Counted from the stretch's first letter, positions 7,697 through 15,786 are shown. The stretch is 42,242 nucleotides of DNA from Gp6-AA40 sp050742535 (GCA_050742535.1 JBOGIQ010000012.1:1-42242); one strand, 5' to 3'. The notes: a model not told the origin generated them from the letters alone. Numbers and translations are program-made.

Positions 7697-9001
7697 TCAG
7701 CGCGGCTTTACGCTAAGCAGCAGCCCGGTGTACTGCATCTCCTCCCACGTCTGATCGCCCCACTTCACCTCGGCGCTCGGATCAGGGTTCGCGCGGTTGG
7801 CGGCCGAGTTGTCGTACCACGCCGACGAATGGATCCGCGAGCCTTTCGGAATCTCGAGCGGCTCTGTGAACATGTAGTACGTCTGCCAGTTGAAGTCGTA
7901 TTTCGGCACCGAGAGCAGCGGCTTCCTCGTGCCGTCCGGCAGCTCGAGGACGTAATTCCAGCGCTTGCCGCGCACATGCGTGTGCGGAAACACCCCCCAC
8001 ACCGTGACGTCCTCGCGGAAGCCGATGTCGGTGTCCACCTGATAGTCGGCCGCGCCAGGCGGAATCGTGAACTGGCCGTTCAGGAACTGCGTGGCGAAGA
8101 TCTCGCTCTTCGGCGGCTCCTTCGCGAAGATCAGTCCCACCCTGGACCGGTCGGTGCCCGCCGTGCCGTTGGCGGTGTAGTGCATCTGCAGCTCGATGAC
8201 TCCGCCCGCCGGCAGCCGCATGGCGGTGCCCGAACGGAACACCTGCGGCGCCGTTCCCGGCGCATAGGTCGCAATCAATCTGCGCTGCCCGACAGCGCGC
8301 TGACGCGGCCGGCTGCCTGGAGTCGGCGGCGGTGTGCGGCTGTGCTGCAGGTTGAGCTGCAGCGCCTGCGCCGCTGCCGCCAGCGTTGGATCCGGCGGCG
8401 CCTGGTAGTAGACGAGCACGTGATGCACGAGCGCGCGGTTGCCGGGACGCACTTCGATCGCCTGCAGCCATTTCGACTCGGTGAAGTTGGTCGGGATGGT
8501 GAAGTACTCGTACTGGACTGTCCCCGTGGCCGGCACGGCGTAGTCCTCCGCCATCTGGAGCACCACGTCTGGAGCGCCGATGCTCCACCCCTCCGCGAAC
8601 GTGGGCGCTGCGGGCAGGTCCTTCGGATCGCCTTCCGGCGCGCCGGCGTCCGCCCAGCGCGCGATGATCGATTTCTCGTCTGCCGTTAACCGCCGCTCGT
8701 TCTCGAACGTCCCGGCTGCCGCGTCCGCGTGCCACGGCGGCATCGTCCCGTCGGTGACCCGGCGGGTCATTGCCCGTGCCCACGGCCGTGCCGCGGCGTA
8801 GGTCAGGAACGACATCGGAGCCGCCTCGCCGGGGCGATGACAGCCGACGCAGTTCTCGTAGAGGATTGGCGCGACATCGCGTGAAAACGTCGGCGCCTGC
8901 GCGGCATCGATGGCCGGCCGCGCCTGACTGGCCGTCAGGGCGGCCGCGCCACCGATCAGGAGCACGCCGAGGCCGAGACCAGCCGCAGATATCCTCTTCA
9001 T
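7697..9001 (-). CDS. Secreted c-type cytochrome domain fused to a copper type II monooxygenase-like domain
   Basis: A 434-residue exported protein. A signal sequence (MKRISAAGLGLGVLLIGGAA) is followed by a haem c attachment site CVGCH at residues 51-55 in a context (SRDVAPILYENCVGCHRPGEAAP) typical of planctomycete/acidobacterial cytochromes. The C-terminal two thirds carry His motifs seen in the peptidylglycine alpha-hydroxylating monooxygenase-like family: LVHHVLVYY, ELQMHYTANG and VFPHTHVRGKRW. This suggests periplasmic copper redox chemistry fed by the haem. It stands alone downstream of the DUF4139 gene. Domain recognition is good; the reaction is unknown. Confidence 0.82.
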   Translation of the reverse strand: MKRISAAGLGLGVLLIGGAAALTASQARPAIDAAQAPTFSRDVAPILYENCVGCHRPGEAAPMSFLTYAAARPWARAMTRRVTDGTMPPWHADAAAGTFENERRLTADEKSIIARWADAGAPEGDPKDLPAAPTFAEGWSIGAPDVVLQMAEDYAVPATGTVQYEYFTIPTNFTESKWLQAIEVRPGNRALVHHVLVYYQAPPDPTLAAAAQALQLNLQHSRTPPPTPGSRPRQRAVGQRRLIATYAPGTAPQVFRSGTAMRLPAGGVIELQMHYTANGTAGTDRSRVGLIFAKEPPKSEIFATQFLNGQFTIPPGAADYQVDTDIGFREDVTVWGVFPHTHVRGKRWNYVLELPDGTRKPLLSVPKYDFNWQTYYMFTEPLEIPKGSRIHSSAWYDNSAANRANPDPSAEVKWGDQTWEEMQYTGLLLSVKPR

Positions 9002-9020
9002 GCGGCTGATCTTACCGCCG

Positions 9021-10478
9021 TCAGTAGGTGACCCGCACCCGGTAGTTGACCTTCACTTCGCCATCTGCCGCAACAGGCACGTTGAACTGCGCCGCCCACG
9101 CATCGGTCTTCGTCGCCTGGTGCGTCGAGCGGAGGATTCGCCACGTTCCGCCGATCGGCTCGTTCACTTCCACCGTGATCGGCGTGGTCTTGTGGTTGCG
9201 AAGGACGACCTCGTACTCCACGTCATAGATGTTCGCCGCCACCCTCTGGAAGTCCACCTGCTTCCGCTCGGCGACGACGTCGAAGGCGTTGCCGATTTTG
9301 AGCTTCAGCGTCTCGTCCTTCGGCGTGTGGCCGATGCGGTCCTCGCCCACGAATTGCACGCCGCCCTTCGAGTCGGCCTGGTAGACGCGAACCGTACCGG
9401 CGGGCATCGGCATGCCGAGTCCGGCTGCCTTCTCGTTCTTGAACTGATAGAACACCTGCACGACGTCCTTGATCGGCGCACCGGGATTCTGGGCGTTGCG
9501 ATAGTAGAAAGCCTGGCCGTTGACGACGTAGCGCTTGGCGACCGGGAATTCGCTCGCGCCAAGCATGCTGACCTGCTTCGTCTGGTTGTTGTTGACGGTG
9601 GTCTTCCGCGGCAGCGTGTAGAGGTGATAGTCCGAGAACGCTTCCTGCGTCATCGCCGACGCCGACTCGGGCACGGCCGCCCGGAGCTGCACGTCGGCTT
9701 CCATGCGGTCGAACATCCGGCGCACGCGATTCAGCTCGCCGGCGACGAGCTGGAGCGAGGCATTCCGGAAAGCCGTGCCGCTGCCGTTATTGATGGTCAC
9801 CCAGCCGTCGATGTCGGCGACCTTGTCGTCGCGCGCCACGGTCAGGACGTAGTCGGCGTTCCACGACAGCTTCGTTGCCAGATACGACGCTTCGACGCGA
9901 TGGCTGGTGCCGCCCTCGTTGTTCAGCGACCAGATCAGCGTTGGCCGCTCGAACAGGTTGCCGGGCAGTTCGGGAAAGCGGATGTGATCGGCGTGCATGC
10001 CGGTGACGATCTCGCTCCCGATCTGCCAGACGGGCGCGTTGTTGTAGCTGAGGAGACGCGCGGTGATGGTCTCCTCCCCCTTGCTGCCCATGCGCACCAG
10101 CGTGACGTCGCGTCCCACATATTTGCGCAGCAGCTTTTCCGGCTCGAGCAGGTCGTACTCGTAGTTCTGCTCGAGCACCCCGAGCCGGGCCGGCTCCGTC
10201 AGCGAGCGGAAATGAACGGTCGCCGGATTGACGGTCGCCGCGACGTCCATGAATCGAAGATCCGAGACGCCGCGGGGAAGCCGCAGCGTGCGGACGTCGC
10301 GGACGAGGGCGAGATCAGAGTTGTAGACCGTCAGCGCCAGCTCGGTCTGATCGTCGAGCGTTGAGGTGTCCTGCGCCGGCGGCGGTGCCGCGGCCAGCGT
10401 ACGAGAGTCGATGGTTTGAGCTGCGAGCGCGCCGGTCAGTGCCAGCGCCGGGACCGCGAACCAGATACGAACGGCCAT
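9021..10478 (-). CDS. DUF4139 domain-containing exported protein
   Basis: A 485-residue protein with an N-terminal signal peptide (MAVRIWFAVPALALTGALAA). The early segment TELALTVYNSDLALVRDVRTLRLPRGVSDL and the later NYEYDLLEPEKLLRKYVG block are characteristic of DUF4139 proteins. The rest is beta-rich, ending in an immunoglobulin-like EVKVNYRVRVTY tail. The ATG is preceded by a strong GGAGGAG ribosome binding site on the minus strand. It lies 19 bp upstream of the cytochrome/copper gene on the same strand, so the two may be co-transcribed. No function is established for the family. Confidence 0.85.
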   Translation of the reverse strand: MAVRIWFAVPALALTGALAAQTIDSRTLAAAPPPAQDTSTLDDQTELALTVYNSDLALVRDVRTLRLPRGVSDLRFMDVAATVNPATVHFRSLTEPARLGVLEQNYEYDLLEPEKLLRKYVGRDVTLVRMGSKGEETITARLLSYNNAPVWQIGSEIVTGMHADHIRFPELPGNLFERPTLIWSLNNEGGTSHRVEASYLATKLSWNADYVLTVARDDKVADIDGWVTINNGSGTAFRNASLQLVAGELNRVRRMFDRMEADVQLRAAVPESASAMTQEAFSDYHLYTLPRKTTVNNNQTKQVSMLGASEFPVAKRYVVNGQAFYYRNAQNPGAPIKDVVQVFYQFKNEKAAGLGMPMPAGTVRVYQADSKGGVQFVGEDRIGHTPKDETLKLKIGNAFDVVAERKQVDFQRVAANIYDVEYEVVLRNHKTTPITVEVNEPIGGTWRILRSTHQATKTDAWAAQFNVPVAADGEVKVNYRVRVTY

Positions 10479-10601
10479 GTAAGTGCTCCTCCTGTTCTTA
10501 GAACGGGGGCGTTCGGATTTCTTGCAGGCGGGGAGGAGACGGAGGATACGGAGGGAACGGTTGCACAGGAGGAACGAAGAAACGGAGGCGAACGGAGTTC
10601 T

Positions 10602-10632
10602 TTAACGACGAAGATCACGAAGGCCACGAAGG
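10602..10632. repeat. Family B repeat (CACGAAG direct repeats)
   Basis: Starts TTAACGACGAAG and continues with CACGAAG units (ATCACGAAG, GCCACGAAG). It sits between the anti-sigma stop and the DUF4139 start. Upstream of it, 10520-10600 is a purine-rich tract of GGAGG-like units without a gene. Five other copies of family B lie in the window. Confidence 0.7.
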
Positions 10633-10650
10633 GTGCGCCCTCCCGTGTCC

Positions 10651-11511
10651 TCAGGGCAGGGGACTCCACGTCTTTCCCTGGTCGTCGGTCCGGAACTGGC
10701 GGCCGTCGGCGGCGGTGGCAATGGCGCTCGTGGCAGTGGGAGCGCGCACGGCGATCAGATCAACCGGCTGCGGCAGCGTCACCGGACCCCACGTTTTGCC
10801 GCCGTCCGTCGAACGTTCGAGCCGCCCTGGCGGGACGATTCGCCAGCGAACCAGTGGGTCCGGCGAGACGACCTCTGGCATCGCCGCCTGGCGCTGCAGG
10901 GCGCTCAGTGTTTCAGTGCGGAGCCGAGCTTGCTCGCCTGCTGCTGACGCTGCCGGCGCTTCTGGTGCTCGCGCCGCGGCAGGCGGTGCGGCCTGGGACG
11001 CCTCGGCCTTCAGATCCTGTTCGAGCGCGTTTGCCGAGGCTGCCTGCCTCTCTTGCTTGTCCGCGCGGTCCTCGAATCCTGAGATCGCCTGATCGCGGCG
11101 TGAAGACCGAGGCTTTGCCTCCTGCTCTGCGGGTGGCGCGGCGGCGTCGGCAGAGGCCGTCTCGCTCGGCGCGGCGGGGCGCCGTTCGAGTGCCGGAGCA
11201 ACAGTGCGATCGAACTCATCCTGGCTCGTGTGGTCCGGCACCGCGACCCAAATCGCGGCGGCCGTGGCCGCGGCAGCTACCGGGACGGCCCACCGCCACC
11301 GAAACCAGCTGAAGCCGGAACGTTCGGGGCTTATCCGGCTGAAGCCGGACTCCACGTCCTGAGGCTCCGCGCGCGCAAACACCGCGAGCGTTTCCTGGCA
11401 GAGCGCACAACTGGCCAGGTGCGCCTCGACAGTTGCCGCTTCGGCAACTGTGAGCCGTCCTTCCGCCCAGGCCGCCAGGGCTTCCGCCTGCACGTGGTTG
11501 TTGCTCGTCAC
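10651..11511 (-). CDS. Zinc-finger anti-sigma factor with C-terminal Ycf48/BNR-like segment
   Basis: A 286-residue membrane protein encoded 9 bp after the sigma gene and probably its antagonist. The N-terminus has a zf-HC2 signature (HLASCALCQ). A transmembrane helix follows at about residues 74-92 (WAVPVAAAATAAAIWVAV), then an Ala/Pro/Gln-rich, coiled-coil-prone stretch. The C-terminal 60 residues resemble photosystem assembly Ycf48/BNR repeats (LERSTDGGKTWGPV, QFRTDDQGKTWSPL), a periplasmic sensor-like part. Residues around 53-59 (VESGFSR) are encoded by a sequence identical to an intergenic repeat at 13607. It starts at GTG. The regulatory role is inferred from architecture and pairing. 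Confidence 0.82.
   Translation of the reverse strand: MTSNNHVQAEALAAWAEGRLTVAEAATVEAHLASCALCQETLAVFARAEPQDVESGFSRISPERSGFSWFRWRWAVPVAAAATAAAIWVAVPDHTSQDEFDRTVAPALERRPAAPSETASADAAAPPAEQEAKPRSSRRDQAISGFEDRADKQERQAASANALEQDLKAEASQAAPPAAARAPEAPAASAAGEQARLRTETLSALQRQAAMPEVVSPDPLVRWRIVPPGRLERSTDGGKTWGPVTLPQPVDLIAVRAPTATSAIATAADGRQFRTDDQGKTWSPLP
11335..11356. repeat. 22-nt repeat inside the anti-sigma gene, identical to 13607-13628
   Basis: Begins CCGGCTGAAGCCGG, a GGCT/AGCC stem, and continues ACTCCACG. The exact 22 nt recur in the intergenic region at 13607-13628, and a partial copy (CAGCTGAAGCCGGAA) lies 28 bp to the left, also inside the gene. The stem-loop resembles family A with another stem sequence. 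Confidence 0.75.
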
Positions 11512-11520
11512 ATGGCGCCC

Positions 11521-12393
11521 CTACGTAGAACGATCCTGCACGGCATTCTTGCGCACCGGCGGGAGAATCTCCGTGAGATCCAGCGTCCCGGCATCGTCCA
11601 TTACCGAGGCGAGGCACTCGGCGACCTCGGCCTCGCTCATCCTTTCGTCGTGCCGCAGCTGACGCTCGACGTCGTCGCGGATCGCGCGCCGGGTCCGCGT
11701 GAGGTGACGCGAGGTCGTGGCTTCGTGCTCGCGGAGCGTGCGTCCGATCTGGGCAAGCGTCAGGCCCTGGGCATGGTAGCAGGCGAGTCTCAGTCGATCT
11801 CGCGGCTCCAGGCGGTCCACAGCAGCGGTCAGCGTCCGCCGCATCAATTCGAGGAAACGTGTGCGTTCGGCTGGGACGCTTTCGATTGGTGCGGGCAGCG
11901 GTCGAACCGGCTCTTGGTCTCCGTCGATCGGCTCGAAACGGCGGGTACGGCGGAGGCTGTCGACATACCGCTGCGCGAGCACGGCGCGGAGCCATGTTGC
12001 CAGCGTGCTGCGGCCGTGGAAGTAGCGGAAGAGCGAGCGCCGTTCGCCCTCGCGCTCGGTCATTCCAAAGAGGTCGGCGTACAAGGCGTCCGCGGCTTCG
12101 CGGGCGGCGCCGGTCTTGTCGATGGCGTCCGCCGCTCGATAGAGGATCGGCCGGTGCTCGCGGATGAAATGTTCCCATGCCGCCTCGTTTCCGTCCGCGC
12201 ACGCGGCGGCGAGGGCGAGGTCGGCAAGGTTCAGCGCAGCGGCGTGGCGTTCGGCCACAGCGGCGGTTGCGCCATCGGGAAAGGCGTGAGCGATGCTCGA
12301 CTCCAGCGCCGCGGCGAAGCGATCGGGAGTCACACTCCATCTGCCGGCGTTCGCTTTCTGGTGGAGCCGCTTAACAACGGCCGCGTCGAGCAC
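11521..12393 (-). CDS. RNA polymerase sigma factor, ECF-like sigma-70 family
   Basis: A 290-residue sigma factor. Region 2 lies at about residues 60-140 (HFIREHRPILYRAADAI through RSLFRYFHGRSTLATWL and YVDSLRRTRR), and region 4 at about 190-250 (AVDRLEPRDRLRLACYHAQG, then LTLAQIGRTLREHEATTSRH). It is longer than a typical ECF factor, with about 50 extra residues at the N-terminus. The chosen start is a GTG at 12393 (MLDAAVVKRLHQKANAG); reading further upstream would run into the divergent gene. The anti-sigma gene follows by 9 bp. Its start is 43 bp from the start of the secreted protein at 12437, which may be a target. Confidence 0.85.
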   Translation of the reverse strand: MLDAAVVKRLHQKANAGRWSVTPDRFAAALESSIAHAFPDGATAAVAERHAAALNLADLALAAACADGNEAAWEHFIREHRPILYRAADAIDKTGAAREAADALYADLFGMTEREGERRSLFRYFHGRSTLATWLRAVLAQRYVDSLRRTRRFEPIDGDQEPVRPLPAPIESVPAERTRFLELMRRTLTAAVDRLEPRDRLRLACYHAQGLTLAQIGRTLREHEATTSRHLTRTRRAIRDDVERQLRHDERMSEAEVAECLASVMDDAGTLDLTEILPPVRKNAVQDRST

Positions 12394-12436
12394 AGGTAGT
12401 ATTGTCCCCGCTGTTCCCGTTACTTGGAGGTTTCTC

Positions 12437-13435
12437 GTGAAGCAGCTCGTGTTCTGCCTGGTAGTTGCCAGTTCCGTGACCGTTGCGGCGCAGTGGGGGA
12501 AGGTGCCTGAATCGCCCGCCGTGCCGCGCGACGCAAAAGGGCAGATCCGGTACGACGCGCCGGCCCCTCGCACCGCGGACGGGAAGCCGGATTTCACCGG
12601 CATGTGGATGCGGGCGCAAAGTGGTCCACCACGTGGTGGCGGCGCAGGCGGCCGGCAGGGCGAAGCGGGGCGACAGGGCGGCCAGGCGCCCGCGGCGCAG
12701 GGAGCAGCAGCGGCGGGCGGCGCGCTCCCTCCGCCCACTGGCGGCGGACCACCGGTCGGTGGCGCCGGTCGCGGCGGAGTCTCGCTCGAACCAGCGACGA
12801 CGGCTTTTCCGTACGACCCGAAAGGACCTCCAGTCGCCGAGTTCTTCGAAGCTGGCCGCAACATGGAGGGCGGACTGCCCTATACGACGTGGGGGAAAAC
12901 CGTCAGGGACGAACGCTTCGCTCGCGGCGCACGTGACAATCCGGACGCGATGTGCCTGCCGATGGGATTCCTCCAGTTCCACCAGCAGCCGCAGCCGCGG
13001 CGGATCTATCAGTTGCCCAACGTCATCCTGATTGAGTACGAAGCCAACTACGGCCTGCGCCACATCTATCTCGATGGCCGCAAACTGCCGCCGCAGGGCG
13101 AGCCGCAGCCGTTCTGGTACGGCTACTCGGTGGGACGCTGGGAGGGCAACGACCTCGTGGTCGAGACCAACAACCTCAGAGGCGCCGAGGATGGTCCGAG
13201 CGATGGCTGGATGGACGTCAATGGAAGCCCATACAGCAGGGGTGCAAAATTCACCGAGCGCTTCCGTCGTCTCAGCTACGCTCAACTGCAGGTCGATCTG
13301 ACGCTCGACGACCCGAAGTCGTACACGAAGCCGTGGACGGTGCGTGTTGATTTCCGAGTCCGGCCGGAGGAAGAACTGATCGAATTCGTCTGCAACGAGA
13401 ATCAGCAGTTCAGAAAGATGATCAAGATCGATTGA
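12437..13435 (+). CDS. Secreted protein of the acidobacterial PDFTGMW/GRWEGN family
   Basis: A 332-residue exported protein with a signal peptide (MKQLVFCLVVASSVTVAAQ). An ideal GGAGG lies 6 bp before the GTG at 12437, which decides the start over an open frame extending to 12293. A Gly/Ala/Pro-rich linker follows (residues about 55-115), then the conserved core: DAMCLPMGFLQFHQQP, RHIYLDG, YSVGRWEGNDLVVETNN, FTERFRRLS and FVCNENQQF. The same core recurs in the proteins at 17767 and 18525. It is divergent from the sigma factor. Function is unknown; the compact beta-rich core suggests a periplasmic binding or structural role. Confidence 0.85.
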   Translation: MKQLVFCLVVASSVTVAAQWGKVPESPAVPRDAKGQIRYDAPAPRTADGKPDFTGMWMRAQSGPPRGGGAGGRQGEAGRQGGQAPAAQGAAAAGGALPPPTGGGPPVGGAGRGGVSLEPATTAFPYDPKGPPVAEFFEAGRNMEGGLPYTTWGKTVRDERFARGARDNPDAMCLPMGFLQFHQQPQPRRIYQLPNVILIEYEANYGLRHIYLDGRKLPPQGEPQPFWYGYSVGRWEGNDLVVETNNLRGAEDGPSDGWMDVNGSPYSRGAKFTERFRRLSYAQLQVDLTLDDPKSYTKPWTVRVDFRVRPEEELIEFVCNENQQFRKMIKID

Positions 13436-13442
13436 CGCTCGT

Positions 13443-13470
13443 TTAGCCACGAGCGCGAAGACCACGAAGA
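13443..13470. repeat. Family B repeat
   Basis: Begins TTAGCCACGAG and continues GCGAAGACCACGAAGA, 8 bp after the stop of the secreted protein gene. It is followed by AGAGC, a GC-rich stretch and GCTCTTTTTTT (13466-13504), which could form a weak terminator hairpin with a T run. Confidence 0.7.
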
Positions 13471-13504
13471 GAGCATGAGGCAGAGCTTCGCGCGCTCTTT
13501 TTTT
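13466..13504 (+). terminator. Weak candidate terminator
   Basis: AGAGC and GCTCT can pair across about 20 nt and are followed directly by a run of T. The stem is short, so the call is tentative. Confidence 0.3.
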
Positions 13505-13606
13505 GCGCGCGGTCACTTTTTGCGTTGATGCTCCTGTTCGGTGCTGCTACTCTCAGTGAGCTCTTGACCCCAACCGCACGGGGCGCCTCGTCTCCTGCTT
13601 TTCAAG

Positions 13607-13628
13607 CCGGCTGAAGCCGGACTCCACG
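13607..13628. repeat. 22-nt intergenic repeat, identical to 11335-11356
   Basis: Stem GGCT, loop GA, stem AGCC, then GGACTCCACG. It is the intergenic copy of the sequence found inside the anti-sigma gene. The interval 13436-13712 otherwise holds only the family B repeat and the promoter of the next gene. Confidence 0.75.
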
Positions 13629-13712
13629 ACGGGGCATGCGGTAATTCCTTCCTCGCGGGTCAACGACAAGCCGCTCAACCACACAGAACAACCACCAGTC
13701 TGGGATTTGGTC

Positions 13713-14783
13713 ATGGAACAAACCCTCGGAGCCCGGCTTCGCTCGCAGCGTGAAAGTCAGCGGGTGGCGCTGGCAACGATTGCCGAAGAAACGAAGATTA
13801 ATGCGGCCCTGCTCGAAGGGCTCGAGCGCGACGACGTCTCGCGCTGGCCCGGTGGACTGTTCCGGCGCGCCTACGTGCGGACCTACGCACAGAAAATCGG
13901 CCTCGATCCCGAACAGGTTCTTCGTGATTTCCTGGCCGTGCACTCCGACCCGGTCGGGGCCACGTCGCCCGTCGATGCGATCGCCCAGAACGCCGATGCG
14001 AAACGCCCACGGACGCGCATTGGCCTGATGCTGGCGGGCCTGGCGCAGCGCCGGCCGCAGCCTGTGCACCACGTCCAGCATCGGACCGTCACGGCGGACA
14101 TGTTTGCCGTCGATGAACGCGCGCCCGTCGTGGTTCGTGAGACGCCGGATGCGCCGGAGCTCCAGCCGTCTGCCGAACCCGAGGCGCCTGTCGAACCCGC
14201 CGCCCATGCCGCTCCAGCTCCGAAGCTGGTGATGATTCCATCGCTCGACGCAGCTCTCGAGTCCCGGCGTGACGTTCGCGCGTGCGAGCGCAGCGTTGCC
14301 GCGGCGGCGCGGCTGTGCACGCGAATCGCCTGCGTACGGGACGACCGGGACCTCGGCAGCGTCCTGGAGGACGCCGTCAGCGTGCTCGACGCGCGCGGCG
14401 TGATTCTGTGGATCTGGGATCCCGACCGTGACGCCTTATTTCCGGGCCTCGCGCATGGGTATCCCGCCGAACTGCTGGGCAGGCTCCCCGAAGTCGATCG
14501 CCTCGCGGACAACGCCATTGCCGCCGCATTCTGTTGTGGTCAGAAACAGGTCGTCCGCGGCACCAGCGACGCAACCGGCGCCTTTGTGGCGCCGCTGCTG
14601 ACGCCGGACGGCTGCGTCGGCGCTCTCGCGCTCGAGTTCGCAAATGGCGGCGAGCAGCACGATCTCGTGCAGGCGCTGGCCACCATCCTCACCGCTCAAC
14701 TGTCGACCCTGTTCTCGGCGCCGCCGACCGGTGCGATCGAGGAGGACTGGGCTCAACAGGACCGAAGCCTCGTCGCCTCCTAA
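13713..14783 (+). CDS. RodZ-type helix-turn-helix protein with GAF domain
   Basis: A 356-residue protein of two recognisable parts. Residues 1-75 are a Cro-like HTH of the RodZ N-terminal type (GARLRSQRESQRVALATIAE, then LLEGLERDDVSRWPGGLFRR and VRTYAQKIGLDPEQVL). A Pro/Ala-rich linker separates this from a GAF-like domain at about 200-335 (LGSVLEDAVSVLDARGVILWIW to GAFVAPLLTPDGCVGALALE). Unlike RodZ there is no transmembrane segment. An upstream in-frame TTG (13707) is less likely than the ATG. It is followed by two genes with related domains. It could be a cytoplasmic sensor-regulator, but the ligand and DNA target are unknown. Confidence 0.78.
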   Translation: MEQTLGARLRSQRESQRVALATIAEETKINAALLEGLERDDVSRWPGGLFRRAYVRTYAQKIGLDPEQVLRDFLAVHSDPVGATSPVDAIAQNADAKRPRTRIGLMLAGLAQRRPQPVHHVQHRTVTADMFAVDERAPVVVRETPDAPELQPSAEPEAPVEPAAHAAPAPKLVMIPSLDAALESRRDVRACERSVAAAARLCTRIACVRDDRDLGSVLEDAVSVLDARGVILWIWDPDRDALFPGLAHGYPAELLGRLPEVDRLADNAIAAAFCCGQKQVVRGTSDATGAFVAPLLTPDGCVGALALEFANGGEQHDLVQALATILTAQLSTLFSAPPTGAIEEDWAQQDRSLVAS

Positions 14784-14833
14784 GGGAACGCTCCATGCAC
14801 ATCTCTCCTCCGGACACGGAGGAGGGATCAATC

Positions 14834-15448
14834 GTGGAAACACCAGTCATATGGGTGCTGGTCGCGCTTGTGCTGATTGGCGCCGTCGTATGGATCACCA
14901 TGAACCGCCTGCGGAGCCAGAAGCTGCGTCAGCGGTTCGGCCCCGAGTACGACCGTACGATCCGCGAGGAAGGCAACATTCGACGAGCGGAGGCCGCGCT
15001 CACAGCCCGCGCCAGGCGCGTGGCGAAACTGGACATCCGTCCGCTCAACCCGGCTGACGCGGACCGGTTCGACAGCGCGTGGCGCGGCGTCCAGGCGCGC
15101 TTCGTCGATGATCCGCGTGGCGCCGTAACCGAGGCGGACCGCCTCGTCGGCGAACTGATGGCCGCCCGCGGATACCCAGTCGGCGAGTTCGAACAGCGCG
15201 TCGCCGACATCTCGGTCGATCACCCTGCGGTGGTCGTCAATTACCGCGCGGCGCGCGAAATCGCTCTGCTGCATTCCGCGGGCAAGGCGAATACGGAAGA
15301 CCTGCGCCAGGCGATGGTGCACTACCGCGCGCTGTTCCGGGATCTGCTCGAAACAAAAGCCACGCGTCCAGCCGTCCACCACGACGACATTCACCACGAC
15401 GCTGTGCACCACGACGATGTCGTGGGCGACACGAGGAGGCAGCGATGA
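14834..15448 (+). CDS. Single-pass membrane protein of unknown function
   Basis: A 204-residue protein with one N-terminal transmembrane helix (residues about 5-22, VIWVLVALVLIGAVVWI) and a basic stop-transfer segment. The soluble part starts LRQRFGPEYDRTI and contains FDSAWRGVQARFVDDPRGAV and EADRLVGELMAARGYPVGEF, with a His-rich tail of HHDD-type repeats. The GTG at 14834 has a GGAGGAGGG 8 bp upstream; an ATG at 14795 is an alternative start. The stop overlaps the next ATG (ATGA). A block of this protein is repeated in the following gene. I do not recognise a function. Confidence 0.75.
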   Translation: METPVIWVLVALVLIGAVVWITMNRLRSQKLRQRFGPEYDRTIREEGNIRRAEAALTARARRVAKLDIRPLNPADADRFDSAWRGVQARFVDDPRGAVTEADRLVGELMAARGYPVGEFEQRVADISVDHPAVVVNYRAAREIALLHSAGKANTEDLRQAMVHYRALFRDLLETKATRPAVHHDDIHHDAVHHDDVVGDTRRQR

Positions 15449-15786
15449 AGGAGCGTCGCGAGATTCACACGGAAGACCTGGCGCGGCCGAGCGCGGCGGA
15501 CGATCGCGCGGTACTGGACCGCGACCCGGTCACGGGACGCGAGGAATTCTCCCGTCCGGCCGAAGCGGTCGAACGGACGATGCTGTTCCGGCCGGAGGAG
15601 GCGGGGCAGTTCCGGACGCGCTGGAGCGACGGTCAGGGCGCGTTCGTCGACTCGCCTCGAAGCGCGGTCGAGCGGGCTGACGCTCTGGTGGCCGAGACGA
15701 TGAAGCGCGCGAGGATCGCGAAGTCCGCGAAGAAACACCTCAGGTGCCTTGGCGTTCTTCGCGTTCTTCGCGGCCTTCGCGGTTAA
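15445..15786 (+). CDS. Small protein related to the preceding gene, 3' end overwritten by a repeat
   Basis: A 113-residue protein starting at an ATGA overlap with the previous gene. Residues 51-86 (EEAGQFRTRWSDGQGAF and SPRSAVERADALVAETM) match the block FDSAWRGVQARFVDDPRGAV/EADRLVGELM of its neighbour. The neighbour then continues GYPVGEFEQRVADIS, but here from about residue 88 the sequence becomes RARIAKSAKKHLRCLGVLRV, encoded by a family B repeat that also supplies the TAA. It is therefore a truncated paralogue, possibly still expressed because of tight coupling. The exact original length is unknown. Confidence 0.65.
   Translation: MKERREIHTEDLARPSAADDRAVLDRDPVTGREEFSRPAEAVERTMLFRPEEAGQFRTRWSDGQGAFVDSPRSAVERADALVAETMKRARIAKSAKKHLRCLGVLRVLRGLRG
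15717..15786. repeat. Family B inverted repeat fused to the end of a coding region
   Basis: Left arm CGCGAAGTCCGCGAAGAA (15717-15734), right arm beginning TTCTTCGCG at 15755 and continuing TTCTTCGCGG to a TTAA at 15783. The two arms can fold on each other. The TTAA end, typical for this family, forms the stop codon of the gene at 15445. Confidence 0.75.

Noticed and set aside
9000..10364. Long plus-strand open frame opposite the DUF4139 gene
   Set aside because: Its translation is Arg/His/Val-rich without domain signatures, while the opposite strand encodes a full DUF4139 protein with signal peptide. It is a high-GC shadow.
12394..12864. N-terminal extension of the sigma factor reading frame
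   Set aside because: It lies opposite the signal peptide and linker of the secreted gene, which has an ideal ribosome binding site; Pro/Gly-rich chance translation.
13602..14207. Minus-strand frame opposite the HTH-GAF gene
   Set aside because: No domain, and opposite to clear HTH and GAF motifs; its end also crosses a repeat.
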